Translations under genes and position numbers: made by a program | Notes under the pieces: model-generated | The model's input: only the letters and a program-made list of their open reading frames with translations | What the model was told of the DNA's origin: nothing | The model's database searches: none | NCBI RefSeq assembly: GCF_012276695.1 | Contig: NZ_CP038852.1 | Coordinates: 1,301,706-1,365,705 of the forward strand | Source of the DNA: Candidatus Pelagibacter giovannonii | GTDB lineage: Bacteria; Pseudomonadota; Alphaproteobacteria; Pelagibacterales; Pelagibacteraceae | Direction of reading: 5' to 3' | Length of the DNA: 64,000 nt | Part shown: positions 42,969 through 53,295 of the stretch, in pieces | How positions within the stretch are numbered: position 1 is the first letter of the stretch | Layout of the letters: each line of letters opens with the position of its first letter

Positions 42969-44971
42969 CTTTAACATCCTTTGTATCTGGAGAATTTTCT
43001 CCTAAAATGGATGGAAGAACAGATTTTGAAAAGTATAACTCTGGTGCAAAAACTTTAGAAAACTTTTTAGTACATCCTCAAGGAGCTGCTACTAGAAGAG
43101 TTGGTACTCAATTTATTGCAGAAGTTAAATCATCTGCTGCTAAAACAAGATTAATACCTTTTGAATTTTCAACTACTCAAACTTATATTTTAGAATTTGG
43201 AAATACTTATATTAGATTTTTTAAAGACAAAGGACAGATATTAGATAGTGGTAATCCTTATGAGATTTCTTCTCCTTATTTAACAGCAGAATTATTTGAC
43301 ATAAAATTTGCTCAATCAGCAGATGTTATGTACATCACACATCCAAATCATGAAGTGATGAAGTTATCAAGAACTGGTCATACATCTTGGACATTAGCTC
43401 AAGTTGATTTTACAGATGGACCTTATCTTGCAACTAATTCTTCAACGACAACTTTAACACCAGCTCAAGCTGCAACTGGATCTAATATTAATATTACAGC
43501 CTCTGCGGTTACTGGAATAAATAGTGGTGCTGGATTTCAAACAACTGATGTTGGAAGAATAATATCTTTTAATTCTGGTAAAGCAAAAATTACAGCTAGA
43601 TCAAGTACGACTGTTGTTGCTTGCACAATAACTACTGCATTCACAAATACAAATGCAACAGAAGCTTTTAACCTGGGTGCGTTTTCAGATACGACTGGAC
43701 ATCCTTCTTGCGTATCATTCTTTGAACAAAGATTAGTATTTGCTGGAACAACAGATGAGCCACAAACATTATTTTTCTCTAAAGCTGGAGATTACGAAAA
43801 CATGACTACTGGTACTAATGCAGATGATGCTATGGTTTATACGATTGCATCTAATCAAGTTAATGCCATTAGATATATGAAGGCTGTAAGAACTTTAGTG
43901 GTTGGTACTACTGGAGGAGAATTTACAGTATCAGCAGATGGAACAGATGCGAGTATTACTCCAACTAACATTACGATTAAAAGACAGAGTTCTTTTGGAT
44001 CAGCTAATGTGGATGCTATTCCAGCTGGTAACGCAATCTTGTTTTTACAAAAAGCAAAAAGAAAAATTAGAGAATTACAATACAATTTTGATAGTGATGG
44101 TTATCAAGCTCCAGACTTAACTATTCTTAACGAAACAGTTACTGATACTGGAATAAATGAAATGTCATATCAACAAGAGCCAGGTAGTAATATTTGGTGT
44201 GTAAGAGATGATGGAGTTCTAGCTTGTTTAACTTATCAAAGATCAGAGAATGTAATTGCCTGGTCAAGACATATATTCGGTGGAGTATTTGGAAATGGCA
44301 AATCTGTTTGTGAAAGTGTTGCAAGTATATCTGGAGTTTTAACAGAAGATGAAGTTTGGGTTATTGTTAAAAGAACAATTAATGGTGCAACTAAAAGATT
44401 TGTAGAATGTTTTTCTGATTTTGATTTTGATGAAACATCTCCAACAAGTTTTAAATTTTTAGATAGCCACCTTTCATACTCTGGATCTGGTACTACAACA
44501 TTAAGTGGTTTAGCACATTTAGAAGGTCAAACAGTTTCGGTACTTGGAGATGGTGCTACACATGCAAACAAAGTTGTTAATGGATCTGGACAGATTACTT
44601 TAGATAGATCAGTTACTTCAGCATGTGTTGGATTACCTTATGACAGTATTTTACAAACAATGAGAATTGAAGGTGGAGCTGCTGAAGGTACATCTCAAGG
44701 TAAAACAAAAAGAATTTCAAAAGTAGTTTTAAGATTATTTGAAACAGTTGGTGTAAAGGTTGGACCTTCATTAACAAATTTAGAGACTATTCCTTTTAGA
44801 ACAACTTCATCACTTTTAAGTAATCCAGTTGATACATTACTTTCTGGAGACAAAGAAATTGAATTTAACGATGACTACAATTCGGATGGCTTTATATTTA
44901 TTAAACAAGATCAGCCTCTTCCTTGTTCAATATTAGCAATCTATCCAACTCTAGTTACATCGGATGGCTAA
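42950..44971 (+). CDS. Tail tube/nozzle-like structural protein
   Basis: 673 residues. The N-terminus FVSGEFSPKMDGRTDFEKYNSGAKTLENFLVHPQGAATRRVGTQF is shared by a large family of podovirus structural proteins that occupy the tail tubular protein B position. The rest is beta-rich. It probably forms the tail nozzle. Confidence 0.8.
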   Translation: MPRTTLALTSFVSGEFSPKMDGRTDFEKYNSGAKTLENFLVHPQGAATRRVGTQFIAEVKSSAAKTRLIPFEFSTTQTYILEFGNTYIRFFKDKGQILDSGNPYEISSPYLTAELFDIKFAQSADVMYITHPNHEVMKLSRTGHTSWTLAQVDFTDGPYLATNSSTTTLTPAQAATGSNINITASAVTGINSGAGFQTTDVGRIISFNSGKAKITARSSTTVVACTITTAFTNTNATEAFNLGAFSDTTGHPSCVSFFEQRLVFAGTTDEPQTLFFSKAGDYENMTTGTNADDAMVYTIASNQVNAIRYMKAVRTLVVGTTGGEFTVSADGTDASITPTNITIKRQSSFGSANVDAIPAGNAILFLQKAKRKIRELQYNFDSDGYQAPDLTILNETVTDTGINEMSYQQEPGSNIWCVRDDGVLACLTYQRSENVIAWSRHIFGGVFGNGKSVCESVASISGVLTEDEVWVIVKRTINGATKRFVECFSDFDFDETSPTSFKFLDSHLSYSGSGTTTLSGLAHLEGQTVSVLGDGATHANKVVNGSGQITLDRSVTSACVGLPYDSILQTMRIEGGAAEGTSQGKTKRISKVVLRLFETVGVKVGPSLTNLETIPFRTTSSLLSNPVDTLLSGDKEIEFNDDYNSDGFIFIKQDQPLPCSILAIYPTLVTSDG

Positions 44972-45425
44972 TTTTAAAATAGTTCCTTACGAAAAACACC
45001 ATGGAGATCAAATGGTTGAGTTTGGATTAAACCATAAATTAATGGATATAGATGCGAGTTATACTGAAAATAGAATTGATGCTAAAGTTTTTGGTCTTTC
45101 ATTTACTTTATTGGTTGACAATAATCCTATTTTTTCTGGCGGCATCATTCCTCTTTGGGATGGAGTTGCTGAAGGTTGGGTTATGGCAAGTAAAGGAGTT
45201 CATGATTACAAAATTAAAGCAGCTTCAGAGGTCAAGAGAAGAATAGATTATCTTTGTAAGAACAACGAAGTATGGAGATTGCAAACAGCAGTCAAAGAAG
45301 AATTTATAACTGGTGTTCGGTTTGCCGAATGGCTTGGTTTAAAGAATGAAGGTTTGATGACCATGTATGGTCCAGACAAAACTAACTATTATAGGATGGC
45401 AAAGATATATGAGTTTCATAGGTAA
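44964..45425 (+). CDS. GNAT-fold internal virion-like protein (T7 gp13 position)
   Basis: 153 residues. The pattern IVPYEKHHGDQMVEFG...FTLLVDNNPIFSGGIIPLWDGVAEGWVMAS...VRFAEWLGLKNEG is an acetyltransferase-like fold found in phage genes equivalent to T7 gene 13. Whether it is catalytic is unknown. Overlaps both neighbours. Confidence 0.7.
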   Translation: MANFKIVPYEKHHGDQMVEFGLNHKLMDIDASYTENRIDAKVFGLSFTLLVDNNPIFSGGIIPLWDGVAEGWVMASKGVHDYKIKAASEVKRRIDYLCKNNEVWRLQTAVKEEFITGVRFAEWLGLKNEGLMTMYGPDKTNYYRMAKIYEFHR

Positions 45426-45870
45426 TATAGCAGCAGCACAATCAGCAAAAGCAATCGGTAAATACAATCAAGATGTTTATAATACTCAAGCGAATTTACA
45501 AAAAGCAAAGACTGAAGTTAATAAAAAAGTTTATGAAAATCTTGATCGACCAAGATTAATTAAACAACAAGAAGCAGCTTATGATTTCTTATTTGTTCAA
45601 ACATTAAATACTGGTGCTGAAGTTAGAGCTGGTGGATCAAACTATTTAGCATTACTTGAAAGTAAAGTTAATCAAGCGACAGATCTTGCAATAGAAGATT
45701 ACAATTCAACAACTGCCTATTACGATGGCATAAACCAATCTCTATTATTAAGAAGCAAAGGTGTTGGCGAAAGATTTAAAGGTCAAATGACTGCAAACAC
45801 AGAATACATGAAAGCTGCTGGATCAATGTTTGGTAACTATCAAAGCTCTGGAAGTATTTTATCAAGATAA
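45409..45870 (+). CDS. Internal virion protein (T7 gp14-like)
   Basis: 153 residues from the ATG at 45409 (MSFIGN), which overlaps the previous stop; the longer frame is less likely. Helical, alanine/glutamine-rich N-terminal part with possible membrane-active helix (GNIAAAQSAKAIG). Position and size fit a gp14-like ejected protein. Confidence 0.65.
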   Translation: MSFIGNIAAAQSAKAIGKYNQDVYNTQANLQKAKTEVNKKVYENLDRPRLIKQQEAAYDFLFVQTLNTGAEVRAGGSNYLALLESKVNQATDLAIEDYNSTTAYYDGINQSLLLRSKGVGERFKGQMTANTEYMKAAGSMFGNYQSSGSILSR

Positions 45871-47525
45871 TGGCAATATTAAAAATTACACAATCCAAAA
45901 GTAGAGCTAGAGAAAGACAAGTTACTCAAACTGGAGCTCTTGCTTTACCAATGTCTCTTGCAACACAAAGAGGTCAAGGCTTTGCAGCTATTGGAAAAGT
46001 TATTGAAGATATACATAAAGAACAAGTTGCTATCGAAGATAACAATACTTTATTAGAACTTATTAAAGTTGCATCTATTGATATTGAAAATGCTAGTGCT
46101 GGTGCTTCACAAAATACTGATATTAAATTTGCAGTTAATGCTTTTGATAAAGTTACTAAAGCTGACAAATGGAATGGATTAACAAAAGATAAAAGACCAA
46201 GAGTTAAAAAACAATTTAATGAATGGTTAAATAAAACTAAAGTTTCAGAATATTCATCGATTGCTAAAGCAGTTACTAAAAGACATATAGGTCAAACTAA
46301 AGCAACTAATAATGAATATTTAGATACATTAAGTTTAAAAATGGCTAGCAGCGATTTAACTAAAGCTTCTAATGCTAGAGCTGACTTTGAAAGTTTCTTT
46401 AATAAAGCAGAGAATGCTGTTGTTTATGGACCAGAAGGTTTTAAGAAATTAGAAGATGATAAGCTTCTCCAGGCTGAAAAGAATATAGTATTATTTGGTG
46501 CTAAAAATCATCCTAATTACACAATCAATAATTACGATGCTATTGAAAAGAAAATAGGAACAAGTCTTGCTAATAAAGCAAAAGAGAAAGCATTACAGAA
46601 AATTGCAGCAGATCAAGATTTTGCTATTAAGCAAGAAAAGTTTGTAGAGAAAGCAGATATTAAAAATAAAGTTGGAACATTTACAGAATTATTATTAAGA
46701 ATTAGAAGTGATGATGATCCAGAGTATTTAGGAAAACTTCCAACATTAGATTTATTAAATGATTTAGTTAGTGCTGATAAGATTAATTCAGCTCAATATG
46801 ATGCTCTATTAAGATTTTACAAAGATCCAGATACAGCAAATGATGATGATGTTTTAGATCTAATCAATGGACAAATATTTATTGCAGATAGTGTTGAAGC
46901 TTTAGATCAAATTCAAAATAATATGAATTTTTCTCCAGAGTATTTAATGAGTATTGGAATTAAAGATGCAACAACAATGACATCTTTGATTGAGAGATAC
47001 AAAAATGACAGAGAAGTATTCCAGGATAGCAAAGAATATTTAAAAGTTATTAATAATGTTTTAGGTGCAGTTGAACAAACTTTAATTAGAGATTTTGGAA
47101 CTGCTGAAAAATCAGATCAAGATAGCAGAGTTCAAGCATCAAGATTATATAATGAATTTATTTCTGAAGGTATGTCTCCTAAAGATGCTTTTCTTAAAAT
47201 GACTAAAGGTTATTTATTTCAAAAAGGTAAGTTACCAAGTCTGCCTCAAGCAGCAGCAGTTACATCTATTAATATTAATACAGTTTCTAAAATACAAAAA
47301 GATCAAGATCCAGCTATGACATTTAATGGTTGGAGAGACCAAGTAATGGAAAAATATAAAAAAGGATCTATTACGATTAATGATCTTAAAAGAGATTTAG
47401 ATGCTTTAGATGTAAGAGAAGATTTATTTTATATCAGAGCTGAATTTGGCAAAACTCTTAAAGATCCAGATTTTGCCTGGAGTGAAAGTAATTCAATAAG
47501 TGGTGATGGAGCAGATAGAACATAA
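45870..47525 (+). CDS. Internal virion protein (T7 gp15 position)
   Basis: 551 residues, almost wholly helical and charged, with no recognised catalytic motif. One-base overlaps with both neighbours place it in the internal-core gene block. Likely part of the ejectosome that crosses the cell envelope. Confidence 0.6.
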   Translation: MAILKITQSKSRARERQVTQTGALALPMSLATQRGQGFAAIGKVIEDIHKEQVAIEDNNTLLELIKVASIDIENASAGASQNTDIKFAVNAFDKVTKADKWNGLTKDKRPRVKKQFNEWLNKTKVSEYSSIAKAVTKRHIGQTKATNNEYLDTLSLKMASSDLTKASNARADFESFFNKAENAVVYGPEGFKKLEDDKLLQAEKNIVLFGAKNHPNYTINNYDAIEKKIGTSLANKAKEKALQKIAADQDFAIKQEKFVEKADIKNKVGTFTELLLRIRSDDDPEYLGKLPTLDLLNDLVSADKINSAQYDALLRFYKDPDTANDDDVLDLINGQIFIADSVEALDQIQNNMNFSPEYLMSIGIKDATTMTSLIERYKNDREVFQDSKEYLKVINNVLGAVEQTLIRDFGTAEKSDQDSRVQASRLYNEFISEGMSPKDAFLKMTKGYLFQKGKLPSLPQAAAVTSININTVSKIQKDQDPAMTFNGWRDQVMEKYKKGSITINDLKRDLDALDVREDLFYIRAEFGKTLKDPDFAWSESNSISGDGADRT

Positions 47526-50335
47526 TGGAAAAAAAAATAGAACAACCAACAGAGCAATACGAAGAGTTTGATTATTTATCAGATTTTTATTTTCCTTTAA
47601 AAGAAGTTGAAGATAAATACTCTTCTCCTATTCTTAAAAGATTAAGAGAAAACGAAATCGATCCTCATGAGTTTTTAGGTATTGAAAAAGTTGAAGGTAC
47701 TGGAGTTGTTAAAAGAATTGAAGATAAAGCAGATTTAGAAGAAGGTAAGAAAACCTTTGGTCAATCATTTATTGATTTTATTAAAGATGCTCCAGAAGCT
47801 GCCGCTGTTTCAACAGCAGAGGCTGGTGTTAATCTTTCAAACAATCTTGTTCAATTATTTGGTGCTGGAACAAACATGGTATTTAAAGGATCTGAAAAAG
47901 GAGATGGCATATCTCAAGCAACTACTGAATTTGCTCAAGGATATAACAAATCATCTGAAGAAATTATTTCTAAACTTACTCAATATACTGAAGATAATGA
48001 TGTTAATGGAGTAAGCCAATTAATGACTGATATTGGAATAGATATAGCTGCAACAATACCTATTCAAAGAATGCTAAAAAAAACTGGTGTTCCATCTTAT
48101 GTAGCAACTCCATTATCATTTGGTCTTGTTTATGGAATGACTGGTGGAGATAAAGAAGCTGAAAATAATATGTTTATTGATAGTGAAACAATACATGGTC
48201 TTAATGAATTGTTAGGTGTTTTACCAGATACTCCAGAAAGTGAGATTGCTGAATTAGTTGCAACAACTTTTGAAGGAACTGCTTGGGGAGCTCTTGGAGA
48301 CAGATTAGTAAAAGTTTTTAAAGTTGTAAAAAATAATGTTCCAGCATATATGAATCCGCAAACATCAATTTCTATGGGCGGTGCAGCAGCAACTGGAGAA
48401 GGTGCAATAAAAGTTCAAGAGAATGCTCAAGATAATCTTAATGTTGAAAATCAGAATTTAGACGAGGAAAAAAAAACTCTAAATTTTGACGAGGATAATC
48501 AAATAAGTTCTCCTATGCCTGGAGATGATGAAATGGCATCTGCTGGTTTAGGTGCAGTCTTTAAATCTATTTTAAAAGAAACTGCAAAGAAATTACCAGC
48601 TAAAGGAAATGGAGAACAATTTTTAGGACAGCTTAAAAATACTCCAGGATTAAAACAGCAAGAATTAAAATGGTCTGGTCTTGATGACTTTCTTAAAGGC
48701 AAAAAGAATGTAACTAAAGAAGAAGTAAAAGATTATTTAGAAAAAAATACATTAGATGTTTCAGAGGTTGCCTTTCCAAGAGTAAGTAAAGATGCAGATA
48801 ATTTTAATGAGTTATTAAATAAAGTTAAAACTGAAAAAAATAATTTACTTCAAGAAATTCAAAATCTTCCTCAAAATAAAAATATACTGATTGATAGTTA
48901 TAATTATAAATTAACGATTGTTAGTGGAAAAAATAAAACTGAAGAAATGGTTTCAATGAAAACTTTAGAAGATGTTTTTATTGGTCAAAGATTAAATACA
49001 TATATTGCTCCACCAGCTTTGCAAACTAGAACTGGTAAGGTTTTTAATAAGCAAGGTCTTATAGATGATTTTGGTAAAAAAGGAGATCCAAATACTTTAG
49101 AGTTTTATATGTTTGAGGATAGTGTTTCTGGTAGAATGACAGCAGTTCGTAAAATTGATGTTAAAGATTATACTAATAAAGAAGATCCATTTTCTGGTGG
49201 TAAATATAAATTTACATACAAAGATGAAATGGACATAAAAGAAGCAGAAAAATATATGCTTCAAAAATCTGAAGATAAAATTAACAGAGCTTTAAAAGCA
49301 GTTTCTGGAACTACTAAATTTGGTGGTCCAGGCTATGTTGAGCCAGGCGGTAAAGATTATAAAGAACTTGTATTTAAGCTTAAAGGAGATGGAAATTATC
49401 CAATAGAAAAATTGAGATATGGAACTGGTCTTGGAAATAAAGCTATTACAAGAAAAGAAAAAACAGAATTTCCTTATAGATCTCCAGCAGTTCACTTTGG
49501 AACTAAAAACGAATTTGCTCATGTAAGATTTAAAACAAGAATGCTTAATGGTAAAAAAGTTTTATCAGTTGAAGAAATGCAATCTGACATAGTTCAAGAT
49601 ATGGGTAGAAACTTTGGAGAAAAAGTAACTGATTTTCCATTTAAGAATAATTGGTATGAATTAGTATCTAAAAGATTAATTAGATATGCAGCTGATAATG
49701 GATTTGATTCTGTTGCTATTCCTAAAGGAAGTACGATTGCTAGCAGATACAAGCAAAAAATAGATAATGTTGTTAAAGTTAATGTTCAACCAAAATTAAC
49801 AGAGGCTGGTACAGATCCACACTTTGTTGTTACATATTTTGGAGCTGGTAATAGACAAATTACAAGAAAAAGTTTTTATTCAGAAGAATTAAATAAATTA
49901 GAAAAAGAAATTGGAACAAAAAATTATTCACAATTAAAAGATAATATTGATAATTTTGTTAAAAACAGACCAACTGAAGATTTAAAAAATACTAGATATT
50001 TTGCTGATTTTGATAAACCATTAATTCTAGGAACTGGAAAAGGTAAAACAGATTTATACGACAAAGCTATTCCAAGCTTTCTTAAAAAGTATAGCAAGAA
50101 ATGGAATGCTAAAGTTTATGAAGAAGAATTAGATTTAGGTCTAGCTTATGGATCAGAAGGTACTGGAAAAATTCCAGTTACCATCATTCAACTAACAGAC
50201 GATATGAAGAAATCAGTTCAACAAGATGGACAAGCTCTATTCGAAATCTTTGGAATTGGATCAGCAACTGCTGTTGGAGCTAATGCAGTATCGGATAGTA
50301 TGAAAAACAATACTATTTCACAAAAGACAAATTAA
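47525..50335 (+). CDS. Large internal virion protein with polyvalent-type domain
   Basis: 936 residues. A hydrophobic segment lies at about residues 190-215. The C-terminal part (about 590-800) has GYVEPGGKDYKELVFKL, SPAVHFG..NEFAHVRF, GKKVLSVEEMQSDIVQDMG and YAADNGFDSVAIPKG. This is the domain of very large phage 'polyvalent' or virion proteins. It may be a hydrolase or effector delivered with the DNA. Chemistry unknown. Confidence 0.6.
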   Translation: MEKKIEQPTEQYEEFDYLSDFYFPLKEVEDKYSSPILKRLRENEIDPHEFLGIEKVEGTGVVKRIEDKADLEEGKKTFGQSFIDFIKDAPEAAAVSTAEAGVNLSNNLVQLFGAGTNMVFKGSEKGDGISQATTEFAQGYNKSSEEIISKLTQYTEDNDVNGVSQLMTDIGIDIAATIPIQRMLKKTGVPSYVATPLSFGLVYGMTGGDKEAENNMFIDSETIHGLNELLGVLPDTPESEIAELVATTFEGTAWGALGDRLVKVFKVVKNNVPAYMNPQTSISMGGAAATGEGAIKVQENAQDNLNVENQNLDEEKKTLNFDEDNQISSPMPGDDEMASAGLGAVFKSILKETAKKLPAKGNGEQFLGQLKNTPGLKQQELKWSGLDDFLKGKKNVTKEEVKDYLEKNTLDVSEVAFPRVSKDADNFNELLNKVKTEKNNLLQEIQNLPQNKNILIDSYNYKLTIVSGKNKTEEMVSMKTLEDVFIGQRLNTYIAPPALQTRTGKVFNKQGLIDDFGKKGDPNTLEFYMFEDSVSGRMTAVRKIDVKDYTNKEDPFSGGKYKFTYKDEMDIKEAEKYMLQKSEDKINRALKAVSGTTKFGGPGYVEPGGKDYKELVFKLKGDGNYPIEKLRYGTGLGNKAITRKEKTEFPYRSPAVHFGTKNEFAHVRFKTRMLNGKKVLSVEEMQSDIVQDMGRNFGEKVTDFPFKNNWYELVSKRLIRYAADNGFDSVAIPKGSTIASRYKQKIDNVVKVNVQPKLTEAGTDPHFVVTYFGAGNRQITRKSFYSEELNKLEKEIGTKNYSQLKDNIDNFVKNRPTEDLKNTRYFADFDKPLILGTGKGKTDLYDKAIPSFLKKYSKKWNAKVYEEELDLGLAYGSEGTGKIPVTIIQLTDDMKKSVQQDGQALFEIFGIGSATAVGANAVSDSMKNNTISQKTN

Positions 50336-50393
50336 TAGTAAGAAATAAATATCCTCAAACATTTATTTTCAAAAAATCATAGGAAGTTAAAGC

Positions 50394-53291
50394 ATGGTAT
50401 TAAAGAATTTATTTACCTCTGAATTAGGTAAGCAAACAACAAAAAAATTACTGAAAGAAGTTGATAAAAGAATATTAAATAAAGGAACAATTAAAAATCC
50501 AGAAAAACTTTTACAAAAAGTAGAAGATGTAACTGTTGGAGATGAAGCTGTTAAGGTTGGTCCAAATCCAACTTCAACAACTGTAAAGATAAAAGATTTT
50601 AAAGGTAGCGATAAAAAGCTTGCAGACAAAGTTTCTAAAGAAACAATGGATGAGTTCCTGGCTAGTTTTAATTCTGGAACTATTCCTAAAAAAATTCTTG
50701 CTGATTTTCATATAGATAAGATCAGTAAAAACGATGACATTATTCAAATGATTAATGGCATTGCTAAAGGTTACAAGCCATCTGAAGTTGTTAAACAAAC
50801 AAGAGGAACTATTAAACAAAGTTCAACAAAAGCTTCTGGAACTAAACTATCAAAGAATGAAGATTTTTTATTAGAGGTATTAGGAACAAAGCCTGGAACT
50901 GCTTATAATGCTTCTCAAATATATGGCATGAGACAGTTGCTTGAGGCTGGTGCTGCTAGAATGCGATATTTAGCTAGTAAAGCGGCTGATTTAGATAGTG
51001 CTTCTAATGTTGATATTCTAAAGTTCAGACAGCATTACGCATTAATGGCTCAAATACAAAAAGTCTTAATAGGTGTTAAAACAGAAACTGGTAGAGCTCT
51101 TAATCAATTTAAGATCGCATCCGATGCTAGTAAGAAATATTCTTTTTTAGGTGGATCTGTTGATGATCTTAATAGACAAAATTTAATTGTAGAGCATGGT
51201 GGCTTTGATGAAATTCAAAAGGTTGCTGAATTAGTTTTATCTACAAAAAGAAATACAGCTTTGTTAGCTGCTAACAATAGAACTGGTTTAAAAACTTTTA
51301 GTCAAAAAACATCTAATGCAATGGCAGAAGTTTTTATTAATGCCATATTATCTAATCCATTAACTCATGTAAGAAATGGTGCTGGTAACTGGATCTCTCA
51401 AGCAATAGTTCAACAAGAGAGAAAGTTTGCAGCTAGATTTTTTGGTGGCAAGAATGAAGGTGGAGTTGCAGCTTATGAAGATGTTGCGAAAGCTTGGGGA
51501 AAACATCAAGCAGCAAAAGAGATTATGGCTGCTATGCAAAATGTTTATAAACTTGGTGGTTCTAAAATTGAAACAAAATTAGGTAGAGTTACAGCAGATG
51601 AATTTGGAATTAAAAATAAAGCTGGTGCTAAACTATTTGATATAGTTGGTAAAGGTGTAACTTTAGGAAATCTTCCTACAAAGTTTTTAAAAGTTTCAGA
51701 TGATTATTTTAAAAACAGAGAATTTAGATCTGAACTTTATGCAATGGCATTTCGAGATGGAATGGAAATGTATAATAAAAAATTATTAAAAGAAGCAGAC
51801 TTACCTCAATACATTGCTTCAAAGGTTGCTAATCCAAGTAAAGATCTTGTTGATGCAGCTTACAAGCAAGCACAGTATGTAACCTTTCAAACTCCTTTAG
51901 GAACAAGAGGAGATATTTTTGATTTAGGAAAGATTGCTCAACAAGGAAAAAATTACGCAGAAAACAGAGGACCATTTTCTGTTATAATGAATTACTATCT
52001 ACCATTTGTACAAACACCAACTAACATTGCTGGGTTTGTTGCAGAAAGAACTCCAGTATTAGCTCAAGTCTTAACAAAATATAATGCAAAGATTAAAGCT
52101 GGTGGTGCGGTAGCAGATAAAGCAAGAGCTCAATTATATTTAGGTTCATTGTTTTATATGGCATCTGCTCCATTAGGTTATTATGGAGTTGGTAGAGATA
52201 AAGCAGAAAACTTTTTAGGAACAGAGCTTCCTCAAACTTATGGATCAGATATTAGACAAGATGGTCAATTAACTGGTGGAAAAAATTTATTACAAAAGAC
52301 AACTAAAACTCAACCTTTCCAAATTGAAATACCTCTTGGAGATGGAAAATTTCAAAAAATAAGTTTTAGAAGTTTTGATCCAGTTGCTCAAATATTCGCT
52401 AATTCAGCAAACTTTGGACAGTATGTAACTTTAATGGAAGGATCATTAAGAAATAATTTAGGTGGAGATGAAAAACAATACAAACAATTAGGTAAGGATA
52501 GTTTAGCTTACTTAATAGCTTATTCTTTCTCTATTGGAGAAAATTTATCTAATTCAACAATGTTAGCTGGTGCTGGTAAATTAGTTGATGATGTAAGATC
52601 TATTTCAAGAGGTGTTCAATCAGATAATAAAACAAAAGCAGTTATAGAAGTTGGATCAGAATTTGCTTCTTCTTTCATTCCAACTGTTGCTAAACAAATT
52701 GGAAATGTTCTCAATTCAGATACTCAAAAATTAGTAACTGAATTTAATGAATATTTTAAAAAGAGTATAGCTGAAGGATCTCTTGTTGAAGATGTTGATT
52801 TAAGAGGTAGAGAATATAAAAAATTTGAATACTTTAATCAGCATAAAAGAGATTATATTGATGATGAATTGTTTGATGTTCAACCAAGTATAACTCCAGT
52901 TAAAAATTATATTAGATATGACTATGCTCCAGATCTTGGATTAGGAGTTTCAGTTCCATTAAACAGTAAGCAAAAAAGATTTTTAAGAAAAAACTCTGGA
53001 GTAATTTTTGATAAAAAAATGAAAGCTTTATATGAAGCTCCTCATTATAAAAATGAAACAAGAAAGATGATTAAAGAAAGTTTAATCAGACAAGAATGGC
53101 AAGATGCTAAATCAGATGCCAAAAAATTTTTATTAAATCCAAATGAAGGATATTACGAACAACAAAATGACAAAGGTGAAATTGAAAGAATTACATATCT
53201 TTCAGAAATAAAATCAAAAGCTGAAGATTTAAGAGACAGCGAAATTGCTAACTCACAAATGGGTTATGTAAATCAAAACATAGAGGAATAA
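50394..53291 (+). CDS. Large internal virion protein (T7 gp16 position)
   Basis: 965 residues. The central block (about 300-480: AEVFINAILSNPLTHVRNGAGNWISQAIVQQERKF...DDYFKNREFRSELYAMAFRDG) matches large proteins in marine phages of unknown activity. Long helical regions with few hydrophobic segments. AGGAAG precedes the start. Probably ejected with DNA. Confidence 0.6.
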   Translation: MVLKNLFTSELGKQTTKKLLKEVDKRILNKGTIKNPEKLLQKVEDVTVGDEAVKVGPNPTSTTVKIKDFKGSDKKLADKVSKETMDEFLASFNSGTIPKKILADFHIDKISKNDDIIQMINGIAKGYKPSEVVKQTRGTIKQSSTKASGTKLSKNEDFLLEVLGTKPGTAYNASQIYGMRQLLEAGAARMRYLASKAADLDSASNVDILKFRQHYALMAQIQKVLIGVKTETGRALNQFKIASDASKKYSFLGGSVDDLNRQNLIVEHGGFDEIQKVAELVLSTKRNTALLAANNRTGLKTFSQKTSNAMAEVFINAILSNPLTHVRNGAGNWISQAIVQQERKFAARFFGGKNEGGVAAYEDVAKAWGKHQAAKEIMAAMQNVYKLGGSKIETKLGRVTADEFGIKNKAGAKLFDIVGKGVTLGNLPTKFLKVSDDYFKNREFRSELYAMAFRDGMEMYNKKLLKEADLPQYIASKVANPSKDLVDAAYKQAQYVTFQTPLGTRGDIFDLGKIAQQGKNYAENRGPFSVIMNYYLPFVQTPTNIAGFVAERTPVLAQVLTKYNAKIKAGGAVADKARAQLYLGSLFYMASAPLGYYGVGRDKAENFLGTELPQTYGSDIRQDGQLTGGKNLLQKTTKTQPFQIEIPLGDGKFQKISFRSFDPVAQIFANSANFGQYVTLMEGSLRNNLGGDEKQYKQLGKDSLAYLIAYSFSIGENLSNSTMLAGAGKLVDDVRSISRGVQSDNKTKAVIEVGSEFASSFIPTVAKQIGNVLNSDTQKLVTEFNEYFKKSIAEGSLVEDVDLRGREYKKFEYFNQHKRDYIDDELFDVQPSITPVKNYIRYDYAPDLGLGVSVPLNSKQKRFLRKNSGVIFDKKMKALYEAPHYKNETRKMIKESLIRQEWQDAKSDAKKFLLNPNEGYYEQQNDKGEIERITYLSEIKSKAEDLRDSEIANSQMGYVNQNIEE

Positions 53292-53295
53292 CAAA

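Noticed and set aside
42950..44971. Frames inside the tail nozzle gene at 43855-44324 on either strand
   Set aside because: They overlap fully with a long, family-supported gene and have no ribosome sites or plausible products.
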